From W1P20-047 sp051878795 (GTDB taxonomy: Bacteria; Actinomycetota; Coriobacteriia; Coriobacteriales; Eggerthellaceae): a stretch of DNA of 64,000 nucleotides. Below are positions 27,417 through 36,269 of this stretch, piece after piece. The stretch spans positions 51,037-115,036 of the forward strand of contig JBJEKU010000095.1 in NCBI GenBank assembly GCA_051878795.1, given 5' to 3'. The translations under genes and the position numbers were made by a program. The stretch's first letter is position 1. Each line of letters starts with the position of its first letter. The notes under the pieces were generated by a model. The model saw only the letters and a list, made by a program, of their open reading frames with translations, was not told the DNA's origin and searched no databases.

Positions 27417-27491
27417 CTTCACCTCCCACCTTCGCCAATGAGACGATGATATCCTAGTACCCAAGTGGCATTTCAGTCTGTTTGCCCCCGG

Positions 27492-28283
27492 TTACCTATT
27501 GTTTCCATGACGATGCAAGGCGTCCATGATCCTATCCTTGAACATGATTCCCGCGATACCCAGCACCGCCAGGATGCCGAAGACGATAACGCTCTGCACG
27601 ACATTGCCGTTCAGCAAGCCCGATGCCGCATGCGTGGACATGAAGATTCCAGGGAGGCGCGCAATCATCGCAACCCCCAGGTATTCCTTCTTCGGCATGG
27701 AAGTAAGCGGGACCAGGTATGTGAACACATCCTTCGGCAAACCGGGTATCAGGAAGAGCACGAAGACGACGGCGGTGAGCTTGCCTCCCTGCTCGAAGCG
27801 TCGGAAGCTTTCCAAGTACTTGGTGGGAACAACCGATTCCACGAAAGGCTGGCCCAGCCTGTGGACCATCTCGTAGACGAACCACATGGAAAGGAAGCAT
27901 CCAAGCACGATGATGGCGGTCCCCAACCAGGGCCCGTACATCATGCCGGCAACCATCTGCACCACCTCGCCGGGGATGAAGGCAACCACCACCTGCACTA
28001 TTTCCAGCACAAGCAGGATCAGGGCACCCGCAGGCCCCGCGCTCTTCACATCGGCAACCAGATTCGCGCGCCCTTCTGCGGTGAACAAGTCGCCGAAGTA
28101 CTTGGAGCACAGGAAGACGACGCCCACCATCACCGCCAGGATGACGATGAGGCCTATCGCCCTTATAAGCACGGGTGCGGAAACGGAAACCCCGAAAACG
28201 CGAACCTCGCGCTGCTCCAGGTCGGACGCCAGCTCGGCACGCCTCTCCTCGCGCTTTTTACCGCTTCGTTCGTTTCGCGTCAT
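27492..28283 (-). CDS. VTT-domain (TVP38/DedA-like) membrane protein
   Basis: The 263-residue protein has a basic N-terminus, one TM helix, then a VTT core with FIPGEVVQMVAGMMYGPWLGTAI and the re-entrant VFVLFLIPGLPKDVFTYLVPLTSM, followed by two C-terminal helices. VTT proteins are linked to lipid flipping or small-molecule movement. ATG 28283 follows AAGGCGG and overlaps the end of the upstream PRC-barrel gene by 26 nt, indicating coupling. A second VTT protein is encoded at 44.3 kb. Confidence 0.85.
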   Translation of the reverse strand: MTRNERSGKKREERRAELASDLEQREVRVFGVSVSAPVLIRAIGLIVILAVMVGVVFLCSKYFGDLFTAEGRANLVADVKSAGPAGALILLVLEIVQVVVAFIPGEVVQMVAGMMYGPWLGTAIIVLGCFLSMWFVYEMVHRLGQPFVESVVPTKYLESFRRFEQGGKLTAVVFVLFLIPGLPKDVFTYLVPLTSMPKKEYLGVAMIARLPGIFMSTHAASGLLNGNVVQSVIVFGILAVLGIAGIMFKDRIMDALHRHGNNR

Positions 28284-29103
28284 CCGAAACCGCCTTATCG
28301 TATTCGCTCTTGAATGCCGAGAACATGCCCTTCGTCCGGGAAAGCTGCCTCCCCAGAGCGAAGGCGCCCTTGCCCACGGCTTGCTCCGTCGCCTTCGCCG
28401 CCGCAGAAACCTTCGGCTTCGCGACGGCCTTCGCGCGATGCGCCTTATCGTTCGCCACGGCGGCAGCCTTCCCCGCCTTTTCCGCAAAGCCCCCTTCGCT
28501 ATCCAGCGTCAGGGCCCGATCGGACACCACGATGGCGCCGCAGACGTCGTATTCCGCGTCGCCTTCGCCGGCGGTGATGTTCAATTGGTCGCCGATGCCC
28601 ATTCTGAAGCCCACAATCAACTTTCGGGGAATGGTGCAGGTTCCCAACAGAGCCTTTGCGGTAGCACCCTTCCCGGGAACGATGGCTTCCACCCTGCCAT
28701 TAGACGGATCGACCAGGATGTCATCGACGATGCCCACCTCGCCGCCGTTTTCGGTCATCACGGGCATACCCTGCCAGATCACACAGGAATCCAGATCCAA
28801 ACCCAGCCGGGAACAGGCCGCCTGTCCCTCGAAAGCATCGCCCTGTCTGATGTGGATGCCGTCATCTTCAACGGAAAAGCCATCGAGTGCCACGAAGCAA
28901 TCCTTGCGATGGAACATGAGGGCGACATCAGGACGCTTGACCAAGAAACCGACGCAGGACCGCTTTTTCGGGTGGAAGACAAGGCAATGGACCTTTCCCA
29001 CGACCTTGTTCTTTTCCCCTTGGCGCACACGAAGGCCGGTCAGCTCCTTGGCGCTGAGAAGCGGTCCTTCCTTGCGGTCCTGCACGGCGATTTCTCCAGA
29101 CAT
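28258..29103 (-). CDS. PRC-barrel domain protein
   Basis: The 281-residue soluble protein has two PRC-barrel-like halves. The first (residues about 15-90) starts LLSAKELTGLRVRQGEKNKVVGKV, the second (about 105-165) has VIWQGMPVMTENGGEVGIVDDILVDPSNGRVEAI. An Ala/Lys-rich linker leads to a basic tail. GAGGGG precedes the ATG. It is encoded between YtxH-type and VTT proteins, so an envelope-associated scaffold role is possible. The family is not enzymatic. Confidence 0.78.
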   Translation of the reverse strand: MSGEIAVQDRKEGPLLSAKELTGLRVRQGEKNKVVGKVHCLVFHPKKRSCVGFLVKRPDVALMFHRKDCFVALDGFSVEDDGIHIRQGDAFEGQAACSRLGLDLDSCVIWQGMPVMTENGGEVGIVDDILVDPSNGRVEAIVPGKGATAKALLGTCTIPRKLIVGFRMGIGDQLNITAGEGDAEYDVCGAIVVSDRALTLDSEGGFAEKAGKAAAVANDKAHRAKAVAKPKVSAAAKATEQAVGKGAFALGRQLSRTKGMFSAFKSEYDKAVSDDAKRTKR

Positions 29104-29120
29104 GACATCCCCTCGGAATG

Positions 29121-29147
29121 AAAAAGGGGCCCGGAACCCAGGCCCCC
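29121..29147 (-). terminator. Terminator after ytxH-like gene
   Basis: On the minus strand GGGGCC pairs with GGCCCC around a short loop and is followed by TTTTT. It lies about 15 nt past the YtxH-type gene, so PRC-barrel transcription needs read-through or its own promoter. Confidence 0.75.
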
Positions 29148-29161
29148 GAGATCAACTCGAT

Positions 29162-29725
29162 TTATTTTTCGGTTTCTTCCTCGACGGATTCGATGGCTTC
29201 GCCTTCGACTTCTTCCAGCTCTTCTTCCGAGTCGACGGGATCGGCATCGATTACATCTTCGGCAGCCGCATTCGCATCTTCGGCGTTCTTGGCAACCTGG
29301 GCGGCGATACGCTGGCGTGCAGCCTCGATCTTGGCCCTCAGGTCGTCGTTGCGCTCCTCGAAAACGGGTTTGGCATTGTCCCGTACATCGGACATGCGCG
29401 CCTGGGCGGTGCTTACGGCATCCCTGGCGCCTGCAGCAGCGCTGGAGTATGCCTGATGGGCGTTTGCGCTCACGGAGTCGTATGCTTGGCGGATATTGGA
29501 AGCAGCGGATTCATATGCAGCCTTGCCCTGTTCGGTAACGTTGCCGTAGATCTCGCGGCCGCGGACCTGGGCCTCGCTGCCGTAATGACGGGCGGAACCC
29601 CAAGCATCGTTTGCCTTGTCGGCAACCAGTGCGCGGGTTTCATCGCCGGTACGGGGCGCATAGAGCAATGCGGCAACGGCGCCTACCAGGCCGCCGGCGA
29701 GAAATGCGGTGAACTTACCTTTCAT
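29162..29725 (-). CDS. YtxH-domain stress-type protein
   Basis: The 187-residue protein starts with the YtxH signature: short basic N-terminus, one TM-like helix FLAGGLVGAVAALLYAPRTG, then an extended Ala-rich helical region with repeating Ser/Ala/Tyr (QAYDSVSANAHQAYSSAAAG) and a strongly acidic C-terminus (EEELEEVEGEAIESVEEE). Such proteins resemble general-stress and apolipoprotein-like coiled coils. AGGAGG lies 5 nt upstream of the ATG. It is a single gene with its own terminator. Confidence 0.82.
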   Translation of the reverse strand: MKGKFTAFLAGGLVGAVAALLYAPRTGDETRALVADKANDAWGSARHYGSEAQVRGREIYGNVTEQGKAAYESAASNIRQAYDSVSANAHQAYSSAAAGARDAVSTAQARMSDVRDNAKPVFEERNDDLRAKIEAARQRIAAQVAKNAEDANAAAEDVIDADPVDSEEELEEVEGEAIESVEEETEK

Positions 29726-29875
29726 GATTGCCTCCTATCAGCATTCATTCCGAAGCATGGAAACGGCGGAATGAGGCCGCAACCATGCGTGACGTCGTGC
29801 GTTTATTATTGCATTGCCGCACGTGAAACGCACCCCCGGTTTCCAAGACGTTAGAAATATGCAATAAGCGTCACA

Positions 29876-30799
29876 TTATTCGTACTGGCCGACCAGGGCA
29901 TCGAGCACCGCCGGCATGGAAAGGCCCGCTGCAGCGCATGCCGCCTGGAATTCGCGGCCCTGCGCCATGGAAGGATGGGTCTGTATCCCCAGGATGCACG
30001 CCTGGCCGCCATCCCATGCCATGTCGATCACGCCATAGTCCCTCATCCCGAAAGCCTGATAGGCCTCGAGGGCGGCACGCTCGATTTCGAAGATGATGGC
30101 CTGGGCGTCGCTTTCACTGGGAGAAAGGGAATCCAAGCGCACCGGCGCGCTGAAGCGGACACCATCGCCCTCGCAGCTCACTTCCACCAAGGGGAGCGTG
30201 TAGGCATCCCAGCCGCTTCCGAGCACGCAAGCCCTCAACTCGACCCCTTCGACCCACTGCCGGACGACCGCTTCGGGATAGATCCGCAAAGCCTCGTCAA
30301 GCGCGCTGCGCAAGGATTCCACGTCGTCCACCCGCTTGGCAGAACCGCCCCTGGCAGGTTTCACGCACAAGGGGAAGCCCAATGCCCTATCGGCGATACG
30401 GTCGAGGAAGCCATCGAGCCCCCATTGCCCGAAGGCAGGACGGGAAATGCAGATCCCCGTAAGCCACGACGCCGTGATATCCGCACCGAAGGACATGCGG
30501 AAGGAATCCATCACTCCCGGAAGCAGGCTGCCGTCGTTGGCAAGGCGGCAGGAATGCTCGTCCGACCCCACGCAAACCGCATCGAAAAGCCCGGCCAGCA
30601 CCCTGGCATCGCCGTCATACGAACGGCCTCCCTCTATGGCGTCGAATACCGCATCGGGGCGCCAAGTCGCCAGTTGCGATGCGGCATCGCCTTCCAGGGA
30701 TACCAGGCGGACGTCATGGCCAGCCTCCTCAAGGGCGGCTGCTGCCGCCTCGGCGCTCGAACGAAAGCCCTCGGGCCCTCCCAGCACTGCTACCTTCAT
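29876..30799 (-). CDS. Ddl-like ATP-grasp ligase with altered active site
   Basis: The 307-residue protein follows the D-Ala-D-Ala ligase plan: N-terminal VAVLGGPEGFRSSAEAAAAAL, then CVGSDEHSCRLAND, the ATP-binding FPLCVKPARGGSAKRV and a C-terminal GVIDMAWDGGQACILGIQTHPSMAQ. The metal-ligand motif of Ddl is usually ExNTxPG, but here it reads GIQTHPS, so both Glu and Asn ligands are replaced, and the usual ND lysine position also differs. It may be a diverged peptide-type ligase or inactive. The ATGA overlap with the CphA-N-like gene upstream implies a joint function. Confidence 0.72.
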   Translation of the reverse strand: MKVAVLGGPEGFRSSAEAAAAALEEAGHDVRLVSLEGDAASQLATWRPDAVFDAIEGGRSYDGDARVLAGLFDAVCVGSDEHSCRLANDGSLLPGVMDSFRMSFGADITASWLTGICISRPAFGQWGLDGFLDRIADRALGFPLCVKPARGGSAKRVDDVESLRSALDEALRIYPEAVVRQWVEGVELRACVLGSGWDAYTLPLVEVSCEGDGVRFSAPVRLDSLSPSESDAQAIIFEIERAALEAYQAFGMRDYGVIDMAWDGGQACILGIQTHPSMAQGREFQAACAAAGLSMPAVLDALVGQYE

Positions 30800-31200
30800 T
30801 GCATGATCACCTCTTCTTCAAGGAAGCGGACCGCACGCTTGAATGCGCGCAGTACCGCAAGGTCGTCTTTCATGGAAATCTGGATGGTGGCCAAACCCGC
30901 TTCCCGATCGGTCCACCGGCTGGTCCCTTGAAAGGAATCCGAAGCTCCTTGCGCCTCTTCCACCAGAAAGTCGATGACGCAATGCTCCAACAGATGGGGC
31001 ATGGATGTGCTCCCCATCACCGCACGGAAACGATTGCCCTTCGGATTCACGCAGGCATGATCCGGCAGATTGGGACGCAAGGCCACCGCCCTGGCAGCGA
31101 TAGCGCCGTTGGTCATGCGCAAGCGCTCTTCCGGGAAGCAGACGTTGAAGACCATACGGTCGGAAAGCACGCGGATCGCCCGAACCTCGAGAAAAGACAT
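30796..31200 (-). CDS. Stand-alone protein like the N-domain of cyanophycin synthetase
   Basis: The 134-residue protein resembles the N-terminal domain of CphA. The region LPDHACVN...GSTSMPHLLEHCVIDFLVEEAQ lines up with the CphA stretch ending in a HxxEH motif and a helix, and the C-terminal strand-helix (GTSRWTDREAGLATIQI followed by FKRAVRFLEEE) matches its final part. The Mur-ligase and ATP-grasp domains of CphA are missing, but the next gene, overlapping by 4 nt, is an ATP-grasp protein. The match is by eye. Confidence 0.55.
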   Translation of the reverse strand: MSFLEVRAIRVLSDRMVFNVCFPEERLRMTNGAIAARAVALRPNLPDHACVNPKGNRFRAVMGSTSMPHLLEHCVIDFLVEEAQGASDSFQGTSRWTDREAGLATIQISMKDDLAVLRAFKRAVRFLEEEVIMQ

Positions 31201-31225
31201 CGCCCTCTACCGGCTTTCGACGAGG

Positions 31226-32872
31226 CTAGTAATAGATGCCGTCGTCGGCAGTGGGAGGATAATACGGGTTATTTCCGTACATGTCGTAATAGTAGTTGCC
31301 CGCCAGATCGTAGTAGAGCATCTGCGAGGAATCATAGTAATAACGCGCGCCGGTTTCCTCGTCCACGTACGCGGCACCGTCGTCGTACCCATCGGTTTCG
31401 CCGTCGTCCGAATCGTCGGAGGCATCGTCGTCGCTGCCGTCTTCGGAATCGCTGTTTTCAGAAGATCCGTTCTGCTGCTGCTTCTTCTTTTCCGCCTCTT
31501 TCTTTTCGGCTTCTTCCTTTTCCTCTGCGGTCTCGATCTTCGGGCGCTTGTAATCGAAATAGCCGTCTACCCAGGTGCCGCCGCTCCAGATGTCCTCATC
31601 CTCGCGGATTTCCTCGGTGTCCTTCGGCTCCGCCTTGGTATCGTTCGACAGCTTGGAAAGCTTGCTCACCCCCTGGGGGACATCCCTGTCCGCAAGCACC
31701 TTGTCTTCCTTCAGGTGCATCGCGACCAGCCAGTCGGTTTCCCCCGATTCGTCGATGATCAGGCATTGCCTGTCGGGACTGAACCTGTACGTAGCGGTCA
31801 TGGAATCATCCCCGAAGGAATAGGTGATGGTCTTGGCGTGGGTATCGAGGGTATAGCCGTATGAGACGTTGTCGGCGATCTTGATCTTGTTCTCGGTGAT
31901 GACCACGGTCCTTTCGGCATTGGTCATCTTCCATTCGCCCTGGATATCCTGGGAATCGTCATAGCGGTACCAGCGGTCCCAGGCAAACGCGCCGCCCGCC
32001 GCAGTGATGGAGAGGACCACCAGCAAAACCGCGCAGACCGCGATCCGAAACGGCGTGAAGATGCGCTTCCCCTTGCGGGGGCCCTTTGCCTTCGCATCCT
32101 TGGCGCGGGCATAAGGACGCTCGGAAGGGCCCTTCTTGCCCTCGCGTACCACGACCCCGCCGTCTCGCGTGCCCCCATCTTGGGTGCCGGCGGTATCTTC
32201 CAGGGACTCGGAAGCCGCCTGCGCACCGTCGCCGGACGCGCCTTCGGCGCCGCAGCCTTCGCTCTGCCCCTCTTTCGCAGCTCCCCCTTGGGCGCTCTGC
32301 GCATCCGCCTGGGATTCCTTCTTGAACTGCTCCAATTCCGAGGATTCCACGACGCGCACCTTCGTGAAACCCATGGTCTTCAGTGCGTCGGTGGGAATGA
32401 CCACTTCGGGGATAAGCTGCTCGAGCATGCTCGTGCGGGGACCCCGCTTGGGCTTCGCCAGGCGCGGGGGCCTTTGCCCCAGAGCGGTCGCAACCGAAGA
32501 GGTTCCCTTCGGGGGAAGGGTTGCGTTGCGCTCGTCACGGGCGATTACTTCTGCCAGATCGGCGATGTCTTCCGCCTCGCCTTCGAAAGGCTCGTCCGAA
32601 TCGGAGGGATGGAGCGCATCCCGCACCTCATCGCAGGAAGCGGCATCTTGCGCCCCGGGTGCATCCTGCTGCCTGCCGGTTTCGCCAGCCGGGCTTGCCG
32701 CCGGCTCCAGCTCTCCGGTTCGGGCACAACGCAAGGCAGCCCCCGCATCGGCTGCAGGGGCCTCTAAGCTGCCATCAAGGGACGCGACCGGGCTTTCAGG
32801 TGCGTCGATACCACCCGCGACGGAATTGCCATCCGGGGTTTCGGCGTATTTCTTCCTCTTATCCTGAGACAC
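31226..32872 (-). CDS. Membrane-anchored protein with Tyr/Asp-rich tail
   Basis: Unknown 548-residue protein. Residues 1-270 are hydrophilic, acidic and probably disordered. One TM helix (FRIAVCAVLLVVLSITAAGG) follows, then an extracellular beta-rich domain of about 120 residues (QGEWKMTNAERTVVITENKIK), a Glu/Lys/Gln linker, a Ser/Asp-rich run and a tail rich in Tyr, Asp and Asn (YYYDSSQMLYYDLAGNYYYD). The outside domain resembles a lipocalin-type beta sheet only in general. The start is the GTG/ATG at 32872. The terminator of serS lies upstream. Confidence 0.75.
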   Translation of the reverse strand: MSQDKRKKYAETPDGNSVAGGIDAPESPVASLDGSLEAPAADAGAALRCARTGELEPAASPAGETGRQQDAPGAQDAASCDEVRDALHPSDSDEPFEGEAEDIADLAEVIARDERNATLPPKGTSSVATALGQRPPRLAKPKRGPRTSMLEQLIPEVVIPTDALKTMGFTKVRVVESSELEQFKKESQADAQSAQGGAAKEGQSEGCGAEGASGDGAQAASESLEDTAGTQDGGTRDGGVVVREGKKGPSERPYARAKDAKAKGPRKGKRIFTPFRIAVCAVLLVVLSITAAGGAFAWDRWYRYDDSQDIQGEWKMTNAERTVVITENKIKIADNVSYGYTLDTHAKTITYSFGDDSMTATYRFSPDRQCLIIDESGETDWLVAMHLKEDKVLADRDVPQGVSKLSKLSNDTKAEPKDTEEIREDEDIWSGGTWVDGYFDYKRPKIETAEEKEEAEKKEAEKKKQQQNGSSENSDSEDGSDDDASDDSDDGETDGYDDGAAYVDEETGARYYYDSSQMLYYDLAGNYYYDMYGNNPYYPPTADDGIYY

Positions 32873-32929
32873 TGTTCCTTGTTTTTCTTCCGACTCGATT
32901 ACAGGGCGCCGACGGCGCTACGCTACCGT

Positions 32930-32955
32930 GCGGCCGGCAGGAAGCTGCCGGCCGC
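32930..32955 (-). terminator. Hairpin after serS
   Basis: GCGGCCGGCAG and CTGCCGGCCGC pair perfectly around a short loop, 30 nt after the serS stop. No T-run follows, so termination may be weak or factor-dependent. Confidence 0.55.
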
Positions 32956-32984
32956 GGATGCGCTTGCTTGGAGATGGGGATACC

Positions 32985-34271
32985 CTATCGACGGGGCTCG
33001 ATCACCTTGACCCCGCCCATGTAGGGAACCAGGACGTCGGGAACGGTGATGGTTCCATCCTCGTTCTGGTAGTTCTCGATGATAGCCGCCATGGTACGGC
33101 CCACCGCCAAACCCGAACCGTTCAGGGTGTACAGGTAACGGGAGCCCTTGAATTCCTTGGGGTCGCGGTAGCGGATATTCGCACGGCGGGCCTGGAAATC
33201 GCCGCAGCAGCTGCAGGAGCTGATTTCCTTGTAGGCGTTGTAACTGGGCAGCCAAACCTCCAGGTCGTAGGTCTTGGCTGCGGAAAAGCCCATGTCGCCG
33301 GTGCACAGGGTGATGACGCGGTAGGGCAGGTTGAGCTTCTGCAGGATCAGCTCGGCTTCCTCGGTCATGCTTTCCAGCTCGTCATAGGCCTGCTCGGGCT
33401 TGGCGAACTTGACCATTTCCACCTTGTCGAACTGATGCAGGCGGATCAGGCCGCGGGTATCGCGGCCGGCAGAACCGGCTTCTTCGCGGAAGCAGTTGGT
33501 GAATGCGGTGTAACGCAGGGGCAGGTCGTCACCGTCGATGACTTCGCCTGCATGCAGGTTGGTCATGGGAACCTCTGCGGTGGGGATGAGGTAGTAGCCT
33601 TCATCCTTGGTCTTGAACAGGTCTTCCTCGAACTTGGGCAGCTGGCCGGTGCCGGTCATGGTCTCGCGGTTGACCAGGGAGGGCAGCCACCATTCGGTGA
33701 AGCCGTTTTCGGTATGGGTGTCGGCCATGAAGTTGATGATGGCACGCTCGAGCCTTGCACCCAGACCGCCCAGGACCACGAAACGGCTGCCGGAAAGCTT
33801 GACACCGCGCTCGGAATCGATGATGCCCAGGTCGGCGCCCAGCTCCCAATGGGCCTTGCTCTCGAAGTCGAAGGTGCGGGGGGTACCCCAACGGCGCACT
33901 TCCACGTTCTCGTCTTCATCGGCACCTACGGGAACGGACTCGTGGGGGATGTTGGGGGTGCACATCATGATCTGGTGCAGGGCCTCTTCGGCTTCCTCGC
34001 GCCTTGCGCTGATGCCTTCCAGCTGCTCGTTGATCTGACGGACCTGTTCCTTGGCCTGCTCGGCCTCTTCCTTCTTGCCGTCCCTCATCATCGCGCCGAT
34101 TTCCTTGGACAGGGAATTGCGCTGGGCCTGCAGCGCCTCCTCTTCGACGATGGCGCTGCGACGTGCTTCATCCAGTTCGGCGAAACGGTCGGCATCCCAG
34201 GGGAAGTTGCGGTTCGCCATCGCGGTTGCGACGGCCTCCTGGTTTTCACGGACGAAACGAATGTCCAGCAT
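32985..34271 (-). CDS. serS: Seryl-tRNA synthetase
   Basis: SerRS charges tRNA-Ser in the cytoplasm. The 428-residue class II enzyme has the long N-terminal antiparallel coiled coil (residues about 30-105), motif 2 [24 protein letters not shown] and motif 3 [29 protein letters not shown] and the [14 protein letters not shown] segment are also typical. Length is usual. The ATG is preceded by GGAGG. A short leader of about 80 nt shows no T-box element. Confidence 0.96.
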   Translation of the reverse strand: MLDIRFVRENQEAVATAMANRNFPWDADRFAELDEARRSAIVEEEALQAQRNSLSKEIGAMMRDGKKEEAEQAKEQVRQINEQLEGISARREEAEEALHQIMMCTPNIPHESVPVGADEDENVEVRRWGTPRTFDFESKAHWELGADLGIIDSERGVKLSGSRFVVLGGLGARLERAIINFMADTHTENGFTEWWLPSLVNRETMTGTGQLPKFEEDLFKTKDEGYYLIPTAEVPMTNLHAGEVIDGDDLPLRYTAFTNCFREEAGSAGRDTRGLIRLHQFDKVEMVKFAKPEQAYDELESMTEEAELILQKLNLPYRVITLCTGDMGFSAAKTYDLEVWLPSYNAYKEISSCSCCGDFQARRANIRYRDPKEFKGSRYLYTLNGSGLAVGRTMAAIIENYQNEDGTITVPDVLVPYMGGVKVIEPRR

Positions 34272-34350
34272 TGGGAACCTCCTGCATTATCCTTCGGTCG
34301 CGGCCGTATGGGCGGCCTGCCGATTACATCAAAGCCTATTCCAACCTTGC

Positions 34351-34380
34351 ATTATCCGCGATAGTATACACTTCCGTAAA
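34351..34380 (-). promoter_or_regulatory. Putative serS promoter
   Basis: On the minus strand TTTACG (34375-34380), 18 nt and GATAAT (34351-34356) form a sigma-70-like promoter about 80 nt before serS. It overlaps the region upstream of the divergent small membrane protein gene. Confidence 0.4.
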
Positions 34381-34412
34381 CACTACCCAAGAAAACCACG
34401 GGAGAGGCACGT

Positions 34413-34595
34413 ATGGACCTGCAAGGCGCCTATCATTTCCTTTTCGAAACCTTCCAGGGCATCGGCGTATTGTTCCTCGTCGCCATCGTGGTCTGCCTGA
34501 TCGCATGCTTCATCATGGAACGCAGGACCCGCAAGCGCTTCAAGAACCACGCACCCGTGCAGGGCGACTGGGATTACCCCGACGAAGACGAATAG
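34413..34595 (+). CDS. Small single-pass membrane protein
   Basis: The 60-residue protein has one TM helix (GIGVLFLVAIVVCLIACFIM), then a basic stop-transfer RRTRKRFKNH and a short acidic tail ending PDEDE. GGAGAGG sits 5 nt before the ATG. It is divergent from serS and convergent with the pdxR-like gene, which ends 18 nt away. Function is unknown. Confidence 0.65.
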   Translation: MDLQGAYHFLFETFQGIGVLFLVAIVVCLIACFIMERRTRKRFKNHAPVQGDWDYPDEDE

Positions 34596-34613
34596 CGCCC
34601 GCGCAAGACCCGG

Positions 34614-36128
34614 CTAGCGCCCTTCCCCCCAGGCACCCAGGCCCTTCGATACCGCAGCGGCCAGCTCGTGCGCCGCATCCTGCGCTTGGTCGATGCCCAC
34701 GCTCGTCAGGTTGATCACGAAGCGGAGCGCATCCTGCTCCCCACCCGCATCCCCATCGGCCCGAAAACCCTGCAGAAGGCGCACAGCTATCCCCTGCTCC
34801 TCGAGGGCCTCCTGAACAGCGCGGACCGCATCGCCCGCTATGCGCCCCTGCCCCGGCACGCGGTATTCCAAGATGAAATGCAAGCCCGAATCGAGCGCTG
34901 CCGCCGAAAAACCCTCATGGGACCGGAAGGCATCCGCAAGCAGCGCCTGGACTTTGCGGTAATGGCTTCGAAGCCTGTTCACATGCCGCTCGTAAAGCCC
35001 CTCCCGCATAAAGCGCGCAAGGGCAAGCTGATCCAGGGCGCTCACGGTGTTCGTGTAGAAGCCCAGCCTGTCGCGGAATTCCTGCGCGAGCTGCATGGGC
35101 AGCACCATGTATCCGAAGCGGAACGCGGGTCCCAGGCTGCGCGTGAAGGTGTTCGCGTAGATGACCCTCCCCGCCGAATCGATGCTCTGCAGGGCCGGGA
35201 TCGGCCTGCCCGCCAGCCTGAACTCGCAGTCGTAATCATCCTCGATGATATAGCGGCCGGGGCATTCGGAAGCCCAATCCAACACCTCGCGGCGACGCGC
35301 CGCCGACATGACCGTACCGGTGGGGTATTGGTGCGAGGGCATGCAATGCAGCACCTGGGCGCCGCTTTCGCGCAGACGGTCCACAACCACCCCGGAAGCA
35401 TCGAGGGGGATATGGCGCACCTGCACGTCGTTCGCCACGTAGATGCTGGTCAGTCGGGGGTAGCCCGGGTCTTCCACGGCAATGGCGCCGCTTCTGCCCA
35501 GCAGCTGCAAGAGCAGCTGGTAGAGCACCTGGGCGCCGGCGCCCACCACCACCTGATCCGCACAGACCGGCATGCCCCGAAAACCCTGCAGGTAATCGGC
35601 GATTGCGGACCTGAGCTCGAAAGACCCCTGGGCGCGGGACGCATCGACCAGGCTCGCCTCGCTTTCGCGGCTGAGAACCTGCCGCATGGTCTTCGCCCAG
35701 AGGCTGTACGGGAAGACCCCCGCCACGGGACGCGCGCCCGTGAAGTCATAGCGCGCAGGGCGGGGCTGAACCTCCGCGGACGCTTCGGGCGAATCGCCCC
35801 CCTGCGCCCGCCAGGACGCATCCCGCAAAGCCGTGCCCTGGCCCGGCACCGCGGTCTGCGCAACCGGCCCGGGCGCCGTGCCCAAGCCCAGATCCTGGGC
35901 GAAATAGCCCCTACGCTGTTGGGAGAATACGTATCCTTCCGCAATGAGCTGGGCATATGCTCCTTCCACGGTGATGAGGCTCACGCCCAGATGCCTTGCG
36001 AGCACTCGTTTGGAAGGCAGCTTCTGCAAAGGCCTGATGGCACCCGATTCGATATCGGCGCGGATGGATTCGTAGAGGAATTCGTACAAGCTCTTATCGC
36101 CGCGGCTGTTCATATCGTATGTGAGCAT
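34614..36128 (-). CDS. pdxR: MocR/PdxR-type regulator (GntR HTH fused to aminotransferase fold)
   Basis: The 504-residue protein joins an N-terminal GntR winged helix (LPSKRVLARHLGVSLITVEGAYAQLIAEGYV, residues about 36-66) to a class I aminotransferase-like domain. It keeps PLP-binding parts: ARSxD-like IIEDDYDCEFR and the probable PLP Lys region NTFTRSLGPAFRFGYMVL, where the usual SLSKTL Lys region reads FTRSLGP. PdxR proteins sense PLP. The divergent neighbour encodes a pyridoxal kinase, which fits. ATG 36128 has a distant GGAGG. The missing Lys at that place deserves a check. Confidence 0.85.
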   Translation of the reverse strand: MLTYDMNSRGDKSLYEFLYESIRADIESGAIRPLQKLPSKRVLARHLGVSLITVEGAYAQLIAEGYVFSQQRRGYFAQDLGLGTAPGPVAQTAVPGQGTALRDASWRAQGGDSPEASAEVQPRPARYDFTGARPVAGVFPYSLWAKTMRQVLSRESEASLVDASRAQGSFELRSAIADYLQGFRGMPVCADQVVVGAGAQVLYQLLLQLLGRSGAIAVEDPGYPRLTSIYVANDVQVRHIPLDASGVVVDRLRESGAQVLHCMPSHQYPTGTVMSAARRREVLDWASECPGRYIIEDDYDCEFRLAGRPIPALQSIDSAGRVIYANTFTRSLGPAFRFGYMVLPMQLAQEFRDRLGFYTNTVSALDQLALARFMREGLYERHVNRLRSHYRKVQALLADAFRSHEGFSAAALDSGLHFILEYRVPGQGRIAGDAVRAVQEALEEQGIAVRLLQGFRADGDAGGEQDALRFVINLTSVGIDQAQDAAHELAAAVSKGLGAWGEGR

Positions 36129-36158
36129 GATCGGAAAGCACCTCCCGGAAGCCCGGAT

Positions 36159-36190
36159 ATCTGGACTTATCTTTTTTCCCGAATCTGGTC
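36159..36190. promoter_or_regulatory. Direct repeats in the pdxR-pdxK intergenic region
   Basis: ATCTGGAC (36159-36166) and ATCTGGTC (36183-36190) are direct repeats 24 bp apart, each followed by TTA or ATA. Known PdxR sites contain a TGGTCTA-like core in direct repeats. For pdxK, TTATCT, 17 nt and CATACT give a candidate promoter whose -35 and -10 overlap the repeats, so MocR-type control is inferred. Confidence 0.5.
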
Positions 36191-36269
36191 ATACTAGCAT
36201 GCCAGCCCCCACCGTATCGTGAGAGCCCGAAACGAATCGGTTTCACGAAAGCACGAGAAAAGAGGGACC

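Noticed and set aside
34272..34380. T-box before serS
   Set aside because: The leader is only about 80 nt and has no GGGUGGNACCGCG-like sequence.
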